Assembly: GCF_013371465.1 (NCBI RefSeq)
Contig: NZ_JABWDU010000002.1
Location: 723,666 to 787,665 of the forward strand
Length of the DNA: 64,000 nt
Reading direction: 5' to 3'
DNA from: Ensifer oleiphilus
GTDB lineage: Bacteria; Pseudomonadota; Alphaproteobacteria; Rhizobiales; Rhizobiaceae
Positions 16,897 to 25,869 of this stretch are shown here, piece after piece. Each line of letters opens with the position of its first letter. Positions within the stretch are counted from its first letter, which is position 1. Below the pieces are notes generated by a model, which saw only the letters and a program-made list of their open reading frames with translations, was not told the origin of the DNA and ran no database searches. A program made the translations under genes and the position numbers.

Positions 16897-17835
16897 ATGA
16901 ATGCACCATCACAGGCAGCCAGCCAGCAGATGACCATGCGGACCTGGGCGCTTCTCGCCTTGCTCGGGCTTATCTGGGGCGGATCCTTCTTCTTTGCCCG
17001 CGTCGCCGTCGCGCATGTGCCGCCTTTCACGCTGGTGTTCCTGCGGCTCGGCCTCGCCGCGCTGGCGCTGCACCTCTATATCCGCGGGCGCTTCGGCATC
17101 TATCAGGCGCTCGCCAGCCGCTGGCGCGAATTCCTGCTGATGGGCCTGATCAACAACGCCATTCCGCATGCCTTCATCTTCCTCGGGCAAACCCATATCG
17201 GCGCCGGCCTTGCGGCGATCCTGAACGCAACCACACCCGTCTGGACCGTGATCATCGCCAACATGGCAACCGACGACGAAAAACTTAGCACTGCCAAGAT
17301 CGGCGGCTGCCTGCTCGGCCTCGCCGGCACGGTGGTGCTGATCGGGCCGAGCGCGATTGGCGGGCTTTTCGGCAAAGCCAGCAGCGTGCCGCTCTGGGCG
17401 CTGATGCTGCCGGTGCTCGCCGCCGTCAGCTATGGCCTGGCGGCGACCTACGGCAAGCGCTTTCGCGGCCTTGCTCCGCCGGTCACTGCGGCCGGCCAAT
17501 TGACCGCCTCGTCGCTGATGATGCTGCCGGTCGCGGCCCTCGTCGACACGCCCTGGGCCCTGCCGATGCCGCCGATCGAGGCAACGCTGGCCATTCTGGC
17601 GCTCGCGCTCGTCTCCACCGCCTATGGCTACATCCTGTTCTTCCGCATCATGAGCGAAGCCGGCGCCACAAACGCGTCGCTGGTCACGCTTCTTGTTCCG
17701 CCGAGCGCAATCCTTCTCGGCTATCTCTTTCTCGGTGAAACGCTGCAGCCGGCGGATGTCGGCGGCATGGCGTTGATTGCCGCCGGCCTTGCCGTACTCG
17801 ACGGCCGGATTCTCAGGATGAAACGCGCCGCATAA
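16897..17835 (+). CDS. EamA-family (DMT) transporter
   Basis: 312 residues with about ten membrane helices arranged as two EamA repeats; the first begins LALLGLIWGGSFFFARVAV and the second near LMLPVLAAVSYGLAATYGKRF. Members are inner-membrane metabolite exporters or exchangers. There is no substrate clue from its neighbours, and it appears to be monocistronic. Confidence 0.87.
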   Translation: MNAPSQAASQQMTMRTWALLALLGLIWGGSFFFARVAVAHVPPFTLVFLRLGLAALALHLYIRGRFGIYQALASRWREFLLMGLINNAIPHAFIFLGQTHIGAGLAAILNATTPVWTVIIANMATDDEKLSTAKIGGCLLGLAGTVVLIGPSAIGGLFGKASSVPLWALMLPVLAAVSYGLAATYGKRFRGLAPPVTAAGQLTASSLMMLPVAALVDTPWALPMPPIEATLAILALALVSTAYGYILFFRIMSEAGATNASLVTLLVPPSAILLGYLFLGETLQPADVGGMALIAAGLAVLDGRILRMKRAA

Positions 17836-18091
17836 GCGGAATCGAACAGGCGGGACAGCCGGCAAACGTGCCCTTCCGGGCCACTCACGCTCGGTTACAT
17901 CGGTTTACATTAACCTTCCGACAGTGATTGTGAAAAAAATGTGGCACGTTAAAATACGTTTTAATTTCAATCGACTAGCCCTGTTGATAAGGCGGTTGTG
18001 ATCACGCGTTTTTGCACTGCAGCACAAGTTTCCCTTTTAAGCGCCGCTATTTCGCCCTATGTTTTAACCGTCAGCGCAAGGAGGGTCTTCG

Positions 18092-18169
18092 ATGGGACTT
18101 ACACATTCGTTGAATGTCCTCATGATTAGTGCAGCGTTCGTATTCGTGGCCACAATGCTCTTCATCTGA
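18092..18169 (+). CDS. 25-residue hydrophobic microprotein
   Basis: An ATG at 18092 preceded by AAGGAGGG at 6-nt spacing opens a 25-codon frame ending TGA at 18167. The product starts MGLTHSLNVLMISA and continues as one hydrophobic stretch to MLFI, so it should be a single membrane helix with almost no soluble part. It sits alone in ~570 bp between a DMT gene and metF. An AT-rich promoter-like region precedes it and a strong terminator lies ~125 bp downstream. The near-ideal ribosome binding site is the main evidence; function unknown. Confidence 0.65.
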   Translation: MGLTHSLNVLMISAAFVFVATMLFI

Positions 18170-18290
18170 AGTCAGGCCGCTGAGAGTCCAGACCGAAATA
18201 GGACTTTAACTTTCCGGGAATCCAATTTGCAGCAGAGATTTTTGAGGTAGGCCAACACAGCAATCTGCCTCGACGCTGCAGGAAAAAAGA

Positions 18291-18330
18291 AGGCGCATGA
18301 AGGACACCTTCATGCGCTTTCGCTTTTTCA
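18291..18330. terminator. bidirectional terminator between the microprotein and metF
   Basis: GCGCATGAAGG (18293-18303) pairs perfectly with CCTTCATGCGC (18307-18317) around a 3-nt loop. On the plus strand TTTCGCTTTTTC follows; on the minus strand TTCTTTTTTCC follows. It can therefore end both the small plus-strand transcript and the minus-strand metF transcript (stop at 18410). Confidence 0.85.
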
Positions 18331-18409
18331 GAACGGCTTTCCGCCGGGACATTCGTGCTGCCCCTGGGAAATCAACAGCTCCCACATTTGCAGGCGAAAC
18401 TGCGGGGCT

Positions 18410-19351
18410 TTACGCCGCCGCGCCGGCAACCGCCTTCAGCGCAACATGCTCGCTTTGCGCCATCTCGTCGGCGCGCTCGAAGCCGACGAGGTCGCAGACA
18501 GCCGTGATCAGCGGCGAACGGTTCATCGTATAGAGGTGAAAGTCCCTGACGCCACGGCGGGCGAGATCGACGATCTGCTCGGCGGCAATATGGGTCGCCT
18601 CCTTGAAGCGCTCGGTCGGCTGGTCCTCCAGATGTGCAAGACGGGTGACGATCACCTCCGGCACGCTGGCGCCGCAAAGGCCGGCAAACTTCTGCACTTG
18701 GGCGAGGTTGTTGATCGGCAGGATGCCCGGCACGATCGGGATGTCGATGCCCGCCCGGCGCACGCGCTCAAGGTAGCGCTCGAAATCGTCGTTGTCGAAG
18801 AAGAACTGGGTGAGCGCCCGCGTAGCACCTGCATCCACCTTGCGCTTCAGCATGTCGATGTCGGCATCCACGTCAGGGCTTTCCGGGTGCTTTTCCGGAT
18901 AAGACGACACCGAGATCTCGACATCGCCGCGATCGCGAAGCGCCCGCACGAGATCGGAACTGCTCTCATAACCACCCGGAAAGGGCGCGTAGGTGCTGCC
19001 GATTCCGCCCTGCGGATCGCCGCGCAGCGCCACGAAGTGACGAACGCCGAACGAGAGAAACTCGTCGATAACCGTGTCCACCTCCGACTTGGGCGCGCCG
19101 ACGCAGGTCAGGTGCGCTGCCGTGTTGGCAAAGCCCTTCTCCTCGATCATCCGCTTGACTGTCGTCAGCGACCGCGTCTTGGTCGAACCGCCCGCACCAT
19201 AGGTGACGGTCACGAAGGCGGGACAAAAGACAGAGAGATCTTCGGCCGTCTGGAAGAGCTGCGCTTCCATCTCATCGGTTTTAGGGGGGAAGTATTCGAA
19301 GGAAAGCCGCAGATTGCCGCGCTCGGCAGGATAAAGCGTCTGTGCCGTCAT
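18410..19351 (-). CDS. metF: 5,10-methylenetetrahydrofolate reductase
   Basis: 313 residues from the ATG at 19351. MetF reduces methylene-THF to methyl-THF with FAD, feeding methionine synthesis. Motifs: LSFEYFPPKTDE, FVTVTYGAGGSTK, AHLTCVG, FVALRGDPQGG, TRALTQFFFDNDDF, VPGILPI. The start codon lies 2 nt after the stop of the upstream ArsR-methyltransferase gene, so the pair is translationally coupled and probably controlled by the operator at 20389-20410. Confidence 0.95.
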   Translation of the reverse strand: MTAQTLYPAERGNLRLSFEYFPPKTDEMEAQLFQTAEDLSVFCPAFVTVTYGAGGSTKTRSLTTVKRMIEEKGFANTAAHLTCVGAPKSEVDTVIDEFLSFGVRHFVALRGDPQGGIGSTYAPFPGGYESSSDLVRALRDRGDVEISVSSYPEKHPESPDVDADIDMLKRKVDAGATRALTQFFFDNDDFERYLERVRRAGIDIPIVPGILPINNLAQVQKFAGLCGASVPEVIVTRLAHLEDQPTERFKEATHIAAEQIVDLARRGVRDFHLYTMNRSPLITAVCDLVGFERADEMAQSEHVALKAVAGAAA

Positions 19352-19353
19352 TC

Positions 19354-20373
19354 TCAAAGTCCCCCTGCTTGCATGCGCTGATGTGGCGCTTCGCTCTCCT
19401 CGACGGCGCGCTGATCGCGCGCCAGCCAGATTGTCACCGTCAGTTTTCCTCCGTCCGTGCCTTCCGGCGACAGATCGGTCGTCTTTTCCAGTTGGAGCCC
19501 GGCCTTCGCCAGCCAATCGGTCATGGCCTGATGCGAGAAGCCGAGCCGCGCATGGGCATGTTCGTCGCGCAAATGCTCCAGCCCGTGCGGCGCAAAATCG
19601 ATGATCACCAGCCGTCCGCCCGGAGTCAGCATCCGGGCGGCCTCAGCGATTGCCGCTTCCGGCTGATCGAGGAAATGCAGCACCTGATGAATGGTGACGA
19701 GATCGAACACCTGGCCATCGAGCGGCAAGTTGAAGATATCGCCGTGGCGGATCGACGCCTTGGTGATGCCGGCACGATCGAGATTGGAGCGCGCAACGGC
19801 CAGCATGTCGCGGCTGGCATCGATGCCGATGCCGCGTCGGTAGAGGCCTTCGAACAGTTGCAGAATACGTCCCGTGCCGGTGCCCAGATCCAACAGGCTT
19901 TCGACCGGCTCGTCGCCAACCATGTCGCGCAGCGCCGTCTCCACGTCCCGCTCGCTGACATGCAGCCGCCGCAGCTCGTCCCAACCAGCCGCGTTGCGGC
20001 TGAAATAGGCCTGCGCCTTTTCGGCCCGAGCCTTCTTCAAGGTGACGAGCCTTGAGGCATCGCGCGACAGAACCGCGTCGTCCGATGTGGCAGACCCAAG
20101 CATCGCGCGCACCAGCGACACGCGGGCGCCCTCCTGGCGAAGGCGGAAGTAAGCCCATGCGCCTTCCTGGTAGCGGTCGACGAGCTCGACCTCGGCCAGC
20201 AACTTCAGGTGCCTCGAAATGCGGGGCTGCGATTGTCCGAGAATTTCGGTAAGATCGGTGACGGTGAGATCCCCCGCGCCAAGCAGCGCGAGCAGGCGCA
20301 TGCGGGTGGGCTCACCCGCAGCCTTCAGCACATCCACCAGCGCGTCGAGACCAAGCTCTCTCTGATCCGCCAT
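19354..20373 (-). CDS. ArsR-family regulator fused to a SAM-dependent methyltransferase domain
   Basis: 339 residues from the ATG at 20373 (GGGGA upstream); an in-frame GTG at 20391 would put the start inside the operator. N-terminal winged helix (about 10-95: EPTRMRLLALL, LTEILGQSQPRISRHLKLL), then a class I methyltransferase domain with SLLDLGTGTGRILQL and LVTIHQVLHFLDQ. ArsR-methyltransferase fusions next to metF are thought to sense SAM or SAH and regulate methionine metabolism (SahR-like regulators are a described example). Autoregulation is inferred from the palindrome in front of it. Confidence 0.88.
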   Translation of the reverse strand: MADQRELGLDALVDVLKAAGEPTRMRLLALLGAGDLTVTDLTEILGQSQPRISRHLKLLAEVELVDRYQEGAWAYFRLRQEGARVSLVRAMLGSATSDDAVLSRDASRLVTLKKARAEKAQAYFSRNAAGWDELRRLHVSERDVETALRDMVGDEPVESLLDLGTGTGRILQLFEGLYRRGIGIDASRDMLAVARSNLDRAGITKASIRHGDIFNLPLDGQVFDLVTIHQVLHFLDQPEAAIAEAARMLTPGGRLVIIDFAPHGLEHLRDEHAHARLGFSHQAMTDWLAKAGLQLEKTTDLSPEGTDGGKLTVTIWLARDQRAVEESEAPHQRMQAGGL

Positions 20374-20388
20374 ACCAATCCCCATCAA

Positions 20389-20410
20389 CACATAAAGATA
20401 TGTTTATGTG
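20389..20410. promoter_or_regulatory. 22-bp palindromic operator upstream of the ArsR-methyltransferase/metF pair
   Basis: Perfect 8-bp arms CACATAAA (20389-20396) and TTTATGTG (20403-20410) flank GATATG. The site is AT-rich in a GC-rich genome and ends 15 bp before the chosen start codon. This is the geometry expected of an ArsR-family dimer site, most likely for the adjacent regulator. Confidence 0.7.
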
Positions 20411-20871
20411 ATTTAAGGATGTAGCGCAAGCGGATTTGCGCTGACAGAGCAAACTATGCCGCTCAAGGAACAGGACTTTCCACCGTTCCGTCAGGCCACC
20501 GGGCGAAGCTTGCCTTCGCACGGCGCCAAGGGGCAGCCGTAACCTTGAAACGAATGCGATTGAAGGAAATCAGGTGTAACGTCAACGCGTTGCAGCGCAA
20601 CTGCGCGCGCCTGCCGCTTCTCCCATCGGCATTTCGAGGTCAAACGCCTTCGAGCCTTCCGCCCGCGGATTGCATCCGATTGATCTGGACCCGACGGCGT
20701 AACCGGGGTCGTCGTCTGCACGCGGCAATCGGGCCAGGGCCGGAGTCAAACCAAACCGACCATCTCGCAGGAAATGCGAGGCGATTGGTTGTGATTCCAC
20801 ACGCAAGACTCTAAGGGTGCCGAAGACGCAAACTTCTGCTCCCGAAGGCTCCTTGAAACAGGATCGCGCCA
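20411..20871. other. 461-bp intergenic region, no gene seen
   Basis: It lies between the divergent regulator and the accessory prs gene. Open frames exist on both strands but none has a good ribosome binding site or a recognisable product. It should contain the prs promoter, which I cannot place. Confidence 0.5.
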
Positions 20872-21804
20872 ATGAAGCTGGTGACCGGCAACTCCAACCG
20901 CGCCCTTGCCGAAGCCGTTGCCCATCACTTAGATCTTCCCCTGCTAGACTGCGCGGTCAAGCGCTTCGCCGACCAGGAAGTCCACGTTCAACTTCACGAG
21001 AATGTCCGCGGTGAGGACGTCTATATTCTCCAATCGACAAGCGCGCCGGCAGACGGCCATCTGATGGAACTGCTTATCCTGGCCGATACGCTGCGGCGCT
21101 CATCAGTTCGCCGTATCACCGCCGTGATGCCCTACTTCGGCTATGCCCGTCAGGATCGCCGCGCCGTTGGCCGCACACCGATCTCGGCGAAGCTCGTAGC
21201 CAATATGATTGCTGCCGCAGGTGTCCACCGCGTCATAACGGTTGATCTCCATACCGATCAGATCGAGGGGTTTTTCGATATTCCGACTGACAATCTCTAT
21301 TCAGCGCCCGTAACGAGCCGCGACATTCGGGAGCACTATGACACAAAGGGTTCAATCATCGTTTCGCCCGACGTGGGCGGCGTGGCGCGCGCTCGCGCCA
21401 TCGCCAAGCGACTTGGTACCGATCTCGCGATCATCGACAAACGGCGATCCGGCGTAGGAGTGTCGGAAGTCATGAACATCATTGGCGATGTGTCCGGAAA
21501 AAGCTGTCTTCTGATCGACGACATCGTCGATAGTGGCGGCACGCTGATCAACGCGGCGCAAGCGTTGCTGACATCTGGCGCCAGGGAGGTCTCGGCCTAT
21601 ATCACCCATGGCGTTCTTTCCGAAGGCGCATGTCAACGCATTGGTGCCAGCAGACTCAAGGAGCTGGTCGTGACCGACTCCATCCACGAAACCGCAGCTC
21701 AGCGTCAGACCCCCAATATCAGACGGATCACCATCGCGCCGCTGATAGGCGAGGCCCTCGTCCGGACGGCGAGAGAGCAAAGCGTTTCAAGCCTTTTCAA
21801 CTAG
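20872..21804 (+). CDS. ribose-phosphate pyrophosphokinase (PRPP synthetase), accessory paralogue
   Basis: 310 residues, full length. It makes PRPP from ribose-5-phosphate and ATP. Motifs: [54 protein letters not shown], the catalytic flexible-loop KR in [14 protein letters not shown], and the PRPP loop [13 protein letters not shown]. The start ([16 protein letters not shown]) and several variable positions differ from what I recall of the rhizobial housekeeping PrsA, so this looks like a second copy. Codon use is visibly less GC-biased than its neighbours, and a palindromic repeat follows. Recent transfer is possible. Confidence 0.85.
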   Translation: MKLVTGNSNRALAEAVAHHLDLPLLDCAVKRFADQEVHVQLHENVRGEDVYILQSTSAPADGHLMELLILADTLRRSSVRRITAVMPYFGYARQDRRAVGRTPISAKLVANMIAAAGVHRVITVDLHTDQIEGFFDIPTDNLYSAPVTSRDIREHYDTKGSIIVSPDVGGVARARAIAKRLGTDLAIIDKRRSGVGVSEVMNIIGDVSGKSCLLIDDIVDSGGTLINAAQALLTSGAREVSAYITHGVLSEGACQRIGASRLKELVVTDSIHETAAQRQTPNIRRITIAPLIGEALVRTAREQSVSSLFN

Positions 21805-21845
21805 AGCACGTCGCGCTCTTTCAGATTCGCTTGGCGCGTCTTAAG

Positions 21846-21945
21846 TTGTTGTTTTAACGCATGTCGTTATCGCAAGACCGTGAAAAACTTCTGCGCGACA
21901 GGCTTTGGAGCGTTTGTGAGCGTCCGTTTGAACCGGAAACGCTCC
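21846..21945. repeat. RIME-like palindromic repeat downstream of prs
   Basis: Two hairpins in tandem: GCATGTCG (21859-21866) with CGACAGGC (21896-21903, one mismatch), then GGAGCGTTT (21907-21915) with AAACGCTCC (21937-21945). This resembles the small two-hairpin intergenic mosaic elements (RIME) of rhizobia. The rest of 21805-22146 has no gene. Confidence 0.6.
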
Positions 21946-22146
21946 GGAACATCCCGCTTTCAAGTGGAACCACCAAAGGCCGATAAGGCCTTCCAAAATC
22001 AGAGTGCGAGTGCGACCCCGTTGCGTTCTTCCGGACGCGGGGGCCCCCAGGCGTCGCGGTCCGGACAGCATGCCGGCTGCCGCCCTGCCCATGCCGCAAA
22101 ACATGGGTGCGTCGCGCAAGACCGGTCTCACGCGACGCACTAAACG

Positions 22147-23796
22147 TCAGCGCGTCAGGCGCTTGTAGGTGACGCGCTTCGGGTTGACCGAATCCGGGCC
22201 GAGGCGACGGATCTTGTCCTTCTCGTAGTCTTCGAAGTTGCCTTCGAACCATTCGACCTGGCTATCGCCTTCAAAGGCGAGGATGTGGGTCGCCAGGCGG
22301 TCGAGGAACATGCGATCGTGGCTGATGATAACGGCGCAGCCGGCAAAGTTTTCGAGCGCGATTTCAAGAGCTGCCAGCGTCTCGGTGTCGAGGTCGTTGG
22401 TCGGTTCGTCGAGCAGCAGCACGTTGCCGCCATTCTTCAGCATCTTGGCGAGGTGAACGCGGTTGCGCTGACCACCCGAGAGATTGCCGACCTTCTGCTG
22501 CTGGTCGCCACCCTTGAAGTTGAAGGTCGAGCAGTAGGCGCGCGAGTTCATCTCGTACTTGCCGAGCTTGATGACTTCGGCACCGCCGGAAATTTCTTCC
22601 CAGACGGTCTTGTTGCCGTCGAGCGCGTCGCGGCTCTGGTCGACATAGCCCAGATGCACCGTCTCGCCGATGCGGATCGAGCCACCGTCCGGCTGCTCCT
22701 GGCCGGTGATCATCCGGAACAGCGTCGTCTTGCCGGCGCCGTTCGGGCCGATGATGCCGACGATGCCGCCCGGCGGCAGCTTCAGCGACAGGCCGTCGAT
22801 CAGGAGGCGATCGCCATAGCCCTTGGTGACGCCATCCATCTCGATGACCACCTGGCCGAGACGTTCGCCGACCGGGATGATGATCTGTGCATCGCCCGGA
22901 CGCTGGTTTTCTGCGGCATCGACCAGTTCGTCATAGGAGCGGATACGCGCCTTGGACTTGGCCTGACGGGCCTTCGGGCTGGATGCGATCCATTCCTGTT
23001 CGCGGGCAATCGCCTTCTGGCGGGAAGCCTCTTCGCGGCCTTCCTGCTGCATGCGCTTGGCCTTGGCGATGAGGTAAGCCGAGTAGTTGCCTTCGTAGGG
23101 AATGCTGCGACCGCGGTCGAGCTCGAGGATCCAGCCGGTGACGTTGTCGAGGAAGTAGCGGTCGTGGGTGATCATCAACACGGCGCCCGGATATTCACGC
23201 AGGTGCTTTTCGAGCCAGGCGATCGTCTCGGCGTCGAGGTGGTTAGTCGGTTCGTCGAGCAACAGCAGGTCAGGCTGCGACAGAAGCAGCTTGCAAAGCG
23301 CGATACGACGCTTTTCACCGCCCGAAAGGCTGGTGACATCGGCATCACCCGGCGGGCAGCGCAGCGCTTCCATCGCCATTTCGACCTGGCTTTCCAGATC
23401 CCACAGGTTCTGGCTGTCGATGATGTCCTGAAGCTTTGCGCCCTCTTCCGCCGTCTCGTCGGAATAGTTCATCATCAGCTCGTTGTAGCGCTCGACGATC
23501 GCGGTCTTGGCGGCAACACCTTCCATGGCGTTTTCGAGCACGGTCTTGGTCGGGTCGAGCTGCGGTTCCTGCGGCAGGTAGCCGATGGTGGCACCTTCGG
23601 CGATCCAGGCTTCGCCGGTGTATTCCTTGTCGAGACCAGCCATGATGCGCAGCACGGTCGACTTACCGGCACCGTTCGGGCCGAGGATACCGATCTTCGC
23701 GTCCGGGTAGAACGACAGATGAACGTTGTCCAGGACCTTCTTTGCGCCGTAGGACTTGTTGAGCCCGGCCATGTGATAGATGAATTGACGTGCCAT
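22147..23796 (-). CDS. ettA: energy-dependent translational throttle protein EttA (ABC-F)
   Basis: 549 residues. Two ABC domains without membrane segments: Walker [10 protein letters not shown], signature [11 protein letters not shown] and Walker [13 protein letters not shown] in the first; [20 protein letters not shown] and [12 protein letters not shown] in the second. An arm and linker region lies between (about 240-300). EttA binds the ribosomal E site and gates elongation according to the ATP/ADP ratio. The start [17 protein letters not shown] is family-typical and preceded by GGAG. Confidence 0.95.
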   Translation of the reverse strand: MARQFIYHMAGLNKSYGAKKVLDNVHLSFYPDAKIGILGPNGAGKSTVLRIMAGLDKEYTGEAWIAEGATIGYLPQEPQLDPTKTVLENAMEGVAAKTAIVERYNELMMNYSDETAEEGAKLQDIIDSQNLWDLESQVEMAMEALRCPPGDADVTSLSGGEKRRIALCKLLLSQPDLLLLDEPTNHLDAETIAWLEKHLREYPGAVLMITHDRYFLDNVTGWILELDRGRSIPYEGNYSAYLIAKAKRMQQEGREEASRQKAIAREQEWIASSPKARQAKSKARIRSYDELVDAAENQRPGDAQIIIPVGERLGQVVIEMDGVTKGYGDRLLIDGLSLKLPPGGIVGIIGPNGAGKTTLFRMITGQEQPDGGSIRIGETVHLGYVDQSRDALDGNKTVWEEISGGAEVIKLGKYEMNSRAYCSTFNFKGGDQQQKVGNLSGGQRNRVHLAKMLKNGGNVLLLDEPTNDLDTETLAALEIALENFAGCAVIISHDRMFLDRLATHILAFEGDSQVEWFEGNFEDYEKDKIRRLGPDSVNPKRVTYKRLTR

Positions 23797-23914
23797 AAAG
23801 GAAAGCTCCGCATGGGAAGGAAATTTGCCCGCTATGTAGGCGAATTAGTGCAAAGGGGCAATCGCCAAAGGCGCTTGCCCCCGCCTATCCCATGCCAGTG
23901 GGGCTTGTCAGCCG

Positions 23915-24694
23915 CTATCCGCGGCCTGCCGCATCGGCAATGCCCTTGGCGCATTTGAACTCCGTCGGCCCCGCGGCCTGGATCAGCGGCGCGAGCCCGG
24001 ATTTGCCCGAGACATCCCCGGTCAGCCCGATCGTCAGGCCGGTGATGACACTGCGCCCCGAGACAGTCTGGCAGCGCATGCGCACCCGGTCGCCGGCACC
24101 TTGGCCAAAGCTCTGGTCGAACGCCTGTTTGATCGCCGTCTCGTCGAGTTCTGAGCCAATGCGTCCTCTAAAGAGCGCGCCGACGGCCGAACGGTTGAGC
24201 TCCTCGAGCATGCGAAGTTGCACGGCGAAATACTCGTCGACGGTGCCGCTTTGGCAGGTGCCGCTGCGCAACCATTGATGTCGGTCAAGCCCCGACTGCA
24301 CACCGGGCATTGCGACCAGCAGCCGCGCAGCTGTATCGTCGGCCATGGCAAGCTTCGGCAGATCGAGCCAGTCGCCCTTGCGATCCTGGCTGCGCATCTC
24401 GGCCGCCACCCCGCAATAGCTCTTGCGCAAGGGCCAGAGCCCATGCAGCGACAGGTTGGTGGCATCGAACCGTTCCGCCGTCTGGCTGGCGCATTCCTTG
24501 CGCTCAGGCCGCGTCTCGCAGAAGCCGGGCTGCCAGCTGACGGCAAGCACGTAGTCCGTTCGCGACGAGCCACTTTCCGCCCCAGAGTCGACCTTCTCCT
24601 GCGCCAAGGCAAAGCACGACGGGGCAAGCAGCATCGCCAGCGCCATCGCAACAATTGTCATTGGACTTGATATTGCTTTACTCCAACATGCCAT
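23915..24694 (-). CDS. RNase T2-family protein with altered second active-site motif
   Basis: 259 residues from the ATG at 24694 (GGGAGAG upstream). A signal peptide (TIVAMALAMLLAPSCFALA) suggests a periplasmic protein. The first conserved active-site segment is intact (LSLHGLWPL, catalytic His). The second reads HQWLRSGTC where active T2 enzymes have HEWxKHGTC, so the catalytic Glu and second His are Gln and Ser here. Cysteines for disulphides are kept. It may be slow, inactive as an RNase, or differently tuned. Confidence 0.85.
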   Translation of the reverse strand: MACWSKAISSPMTIVAMALAMLLAPSCFALAQEKVDSGAESGSSRTDYVLAVSWQPGFCETRPERKECASQTAERFDATNLSLHGLWPLRKSYCGVAAEMRSQDRKGDWLDLPKLAMADDTAARLLVAMPGVQSGLDRHQWLRSGTCQSGTVDEYFAVQLRMLEELNRSAVGALFRGRIGSELDETAIKQAFDQSFGQGAGDRVRMRCQTVSGRSVITGLTIGLTGDVSGKSGLAPLIQAAGPTEFKCAKGIADAAGRG

Positions 24695-24876
24695 GACACT
24701 CTCCCGAAAAACAAAACGGGAACAAATATCGCTCAAAACGGGAAAATTGCAACTGGTAATTACAGATGCAGGAAATCGCTTGTGACCTCATGCGTAGAGA
24801 TCACCAAGCAGCGATTGCCTTTCCCATGCAAATCGATTTGATATCGGCAAAGCTGAGGATTGGTCCGGGGGAAGGC

Positions 24877-25857
24877 ATGTTCGGGCAGGTGAGGACACAT
24901 CAAAGCCCGACAGGCGCGACATTAAGCTGGCGCCACTTTCCGGCAACGATCGACGCGCGCGGCATTCTTCTCGTCAGCCATGGGCTCGCCGAACATTCCG
25001 GCCGCTATGCCCGTTTCGCGGAAGTGATGGCCGCCCACGGCTTCCACGTCTACGCCCATGACCATCGCGGCCACGGTGCGACCCGCGCGCCGGATGCGCC
25101 GCTGGCGATGTTCTCGAACCGGAACGGGCTCGACAAGGTATTTGCCGACATCAAGGCGATGCGCGCGCTTGCCGTCGCGGCCCATCCGGGTCTGCCGGTC
25201 ATTCTCTTCGGCCATTCCATGGGCGGACTGATCACGCTCAACGCCGCCGAGACCGATCCTGATCTCTATGACGCGCTCGCCGTCTGGAACTCGAATTTCC
25301 GCCCCGGCCTTGCCGGGCGCGGCGGCCAGTTGATCCTGAAGATCGAAAAGGCGCTCAAGGGCTCTGATGTGCCGAGCCCGCTCTTGTCCAAGCTCACCTT
25401 CGGCGCCTGGGGCCAGGCGATCAAGGATCGCAAGACCGATTCCGACTGGCTATCGCGGGACGAGGCGGAAGTGGCGAAATATATCGCCGACCCGCTTTGC
25501 GGTTTCGATGCGACAGTCTCCCTCTGGCTGGATCTGATGCGGCTCGCCTTTGCCGGCGCGCGGGCAGATCGGTTGGCACGCCTGCCGGCAAACCTTCCCG
25601 TCCATCTCGTCGGCGGCAGCGCCGATCCCTCGACCGAAAACGGCGCCGCGATCCGTTGGCTCGGCAGCCAAATGAAGGCGCGCGGCATGACGGGCGTGTC
25701 CGTGACGATCCACGAGGGCATGCGGCACGAGACGCTCAACGAAATCGGCCGCGAAAAGGCGACCGCGGACTTTGCGACCTGGTGCCAATCTGCCGTCAGC
25801 AAGGCTGATGGCGCAAAGGCTACGGCCGGCAAGGTTGCCGTCGGCAAGAGGTCCTGA
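24877..25857 (+). CDS. alpha/beta hydrolase, lysophospholipase / monoglyceride-lipase type
   Basis: 326 residues from the ATG at 24877 (GGGGGAAGG upstream); the 37 codons in front in the longest frame are unsupported. Hydrolase_4 features: GILLVSHGLAEHSGRY, HDHRGHG, the nucleophile elbow GHSMGG, and a C-terminal His in EGMRHETLNE. It probably cleaves lysophospholipids or monoacylglycerols. A DMT transporter gene follows after 12 bp, suggesting a two-gene unit. Confidence 0.87.
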   Translation: MFGQVRTHQSPTGATLSWRHFPATIDARGILLVSHGLAEHSGRYARFAEVMAAHGFHVYAHDHRGHGATRAPDAPLAMFSNRNGLDKVFADIKAMRALAVAAHPGLPVILFGHSMGGLITLNAAETDPDLYDALAVWNSNFRPGLAGRGGQLILKIEKALKGSDVPSPLLSKLTFGAWGQAIKDRKTDSDWLSRDEAEVAKYIADPLCGFDATVSLWLDLMRLAFAGARADRLARLPANLPVHLVGGSADPSTENGAAIRWLGSQMKARGMTGVSVTIHEGMRHETLNEIGREKATADFATWCQSAVSKADGAKATAGKVAVGKRS

Positions 25858-25869
25858 CCCGAAATCACC

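Noticed and set aside
22285-23958. 557-codon open frame on the plus strand
   Set aside because: It is antisense to ettA, whose two ABC cassettes are unmistakable. No domain is visible in the antisense product.
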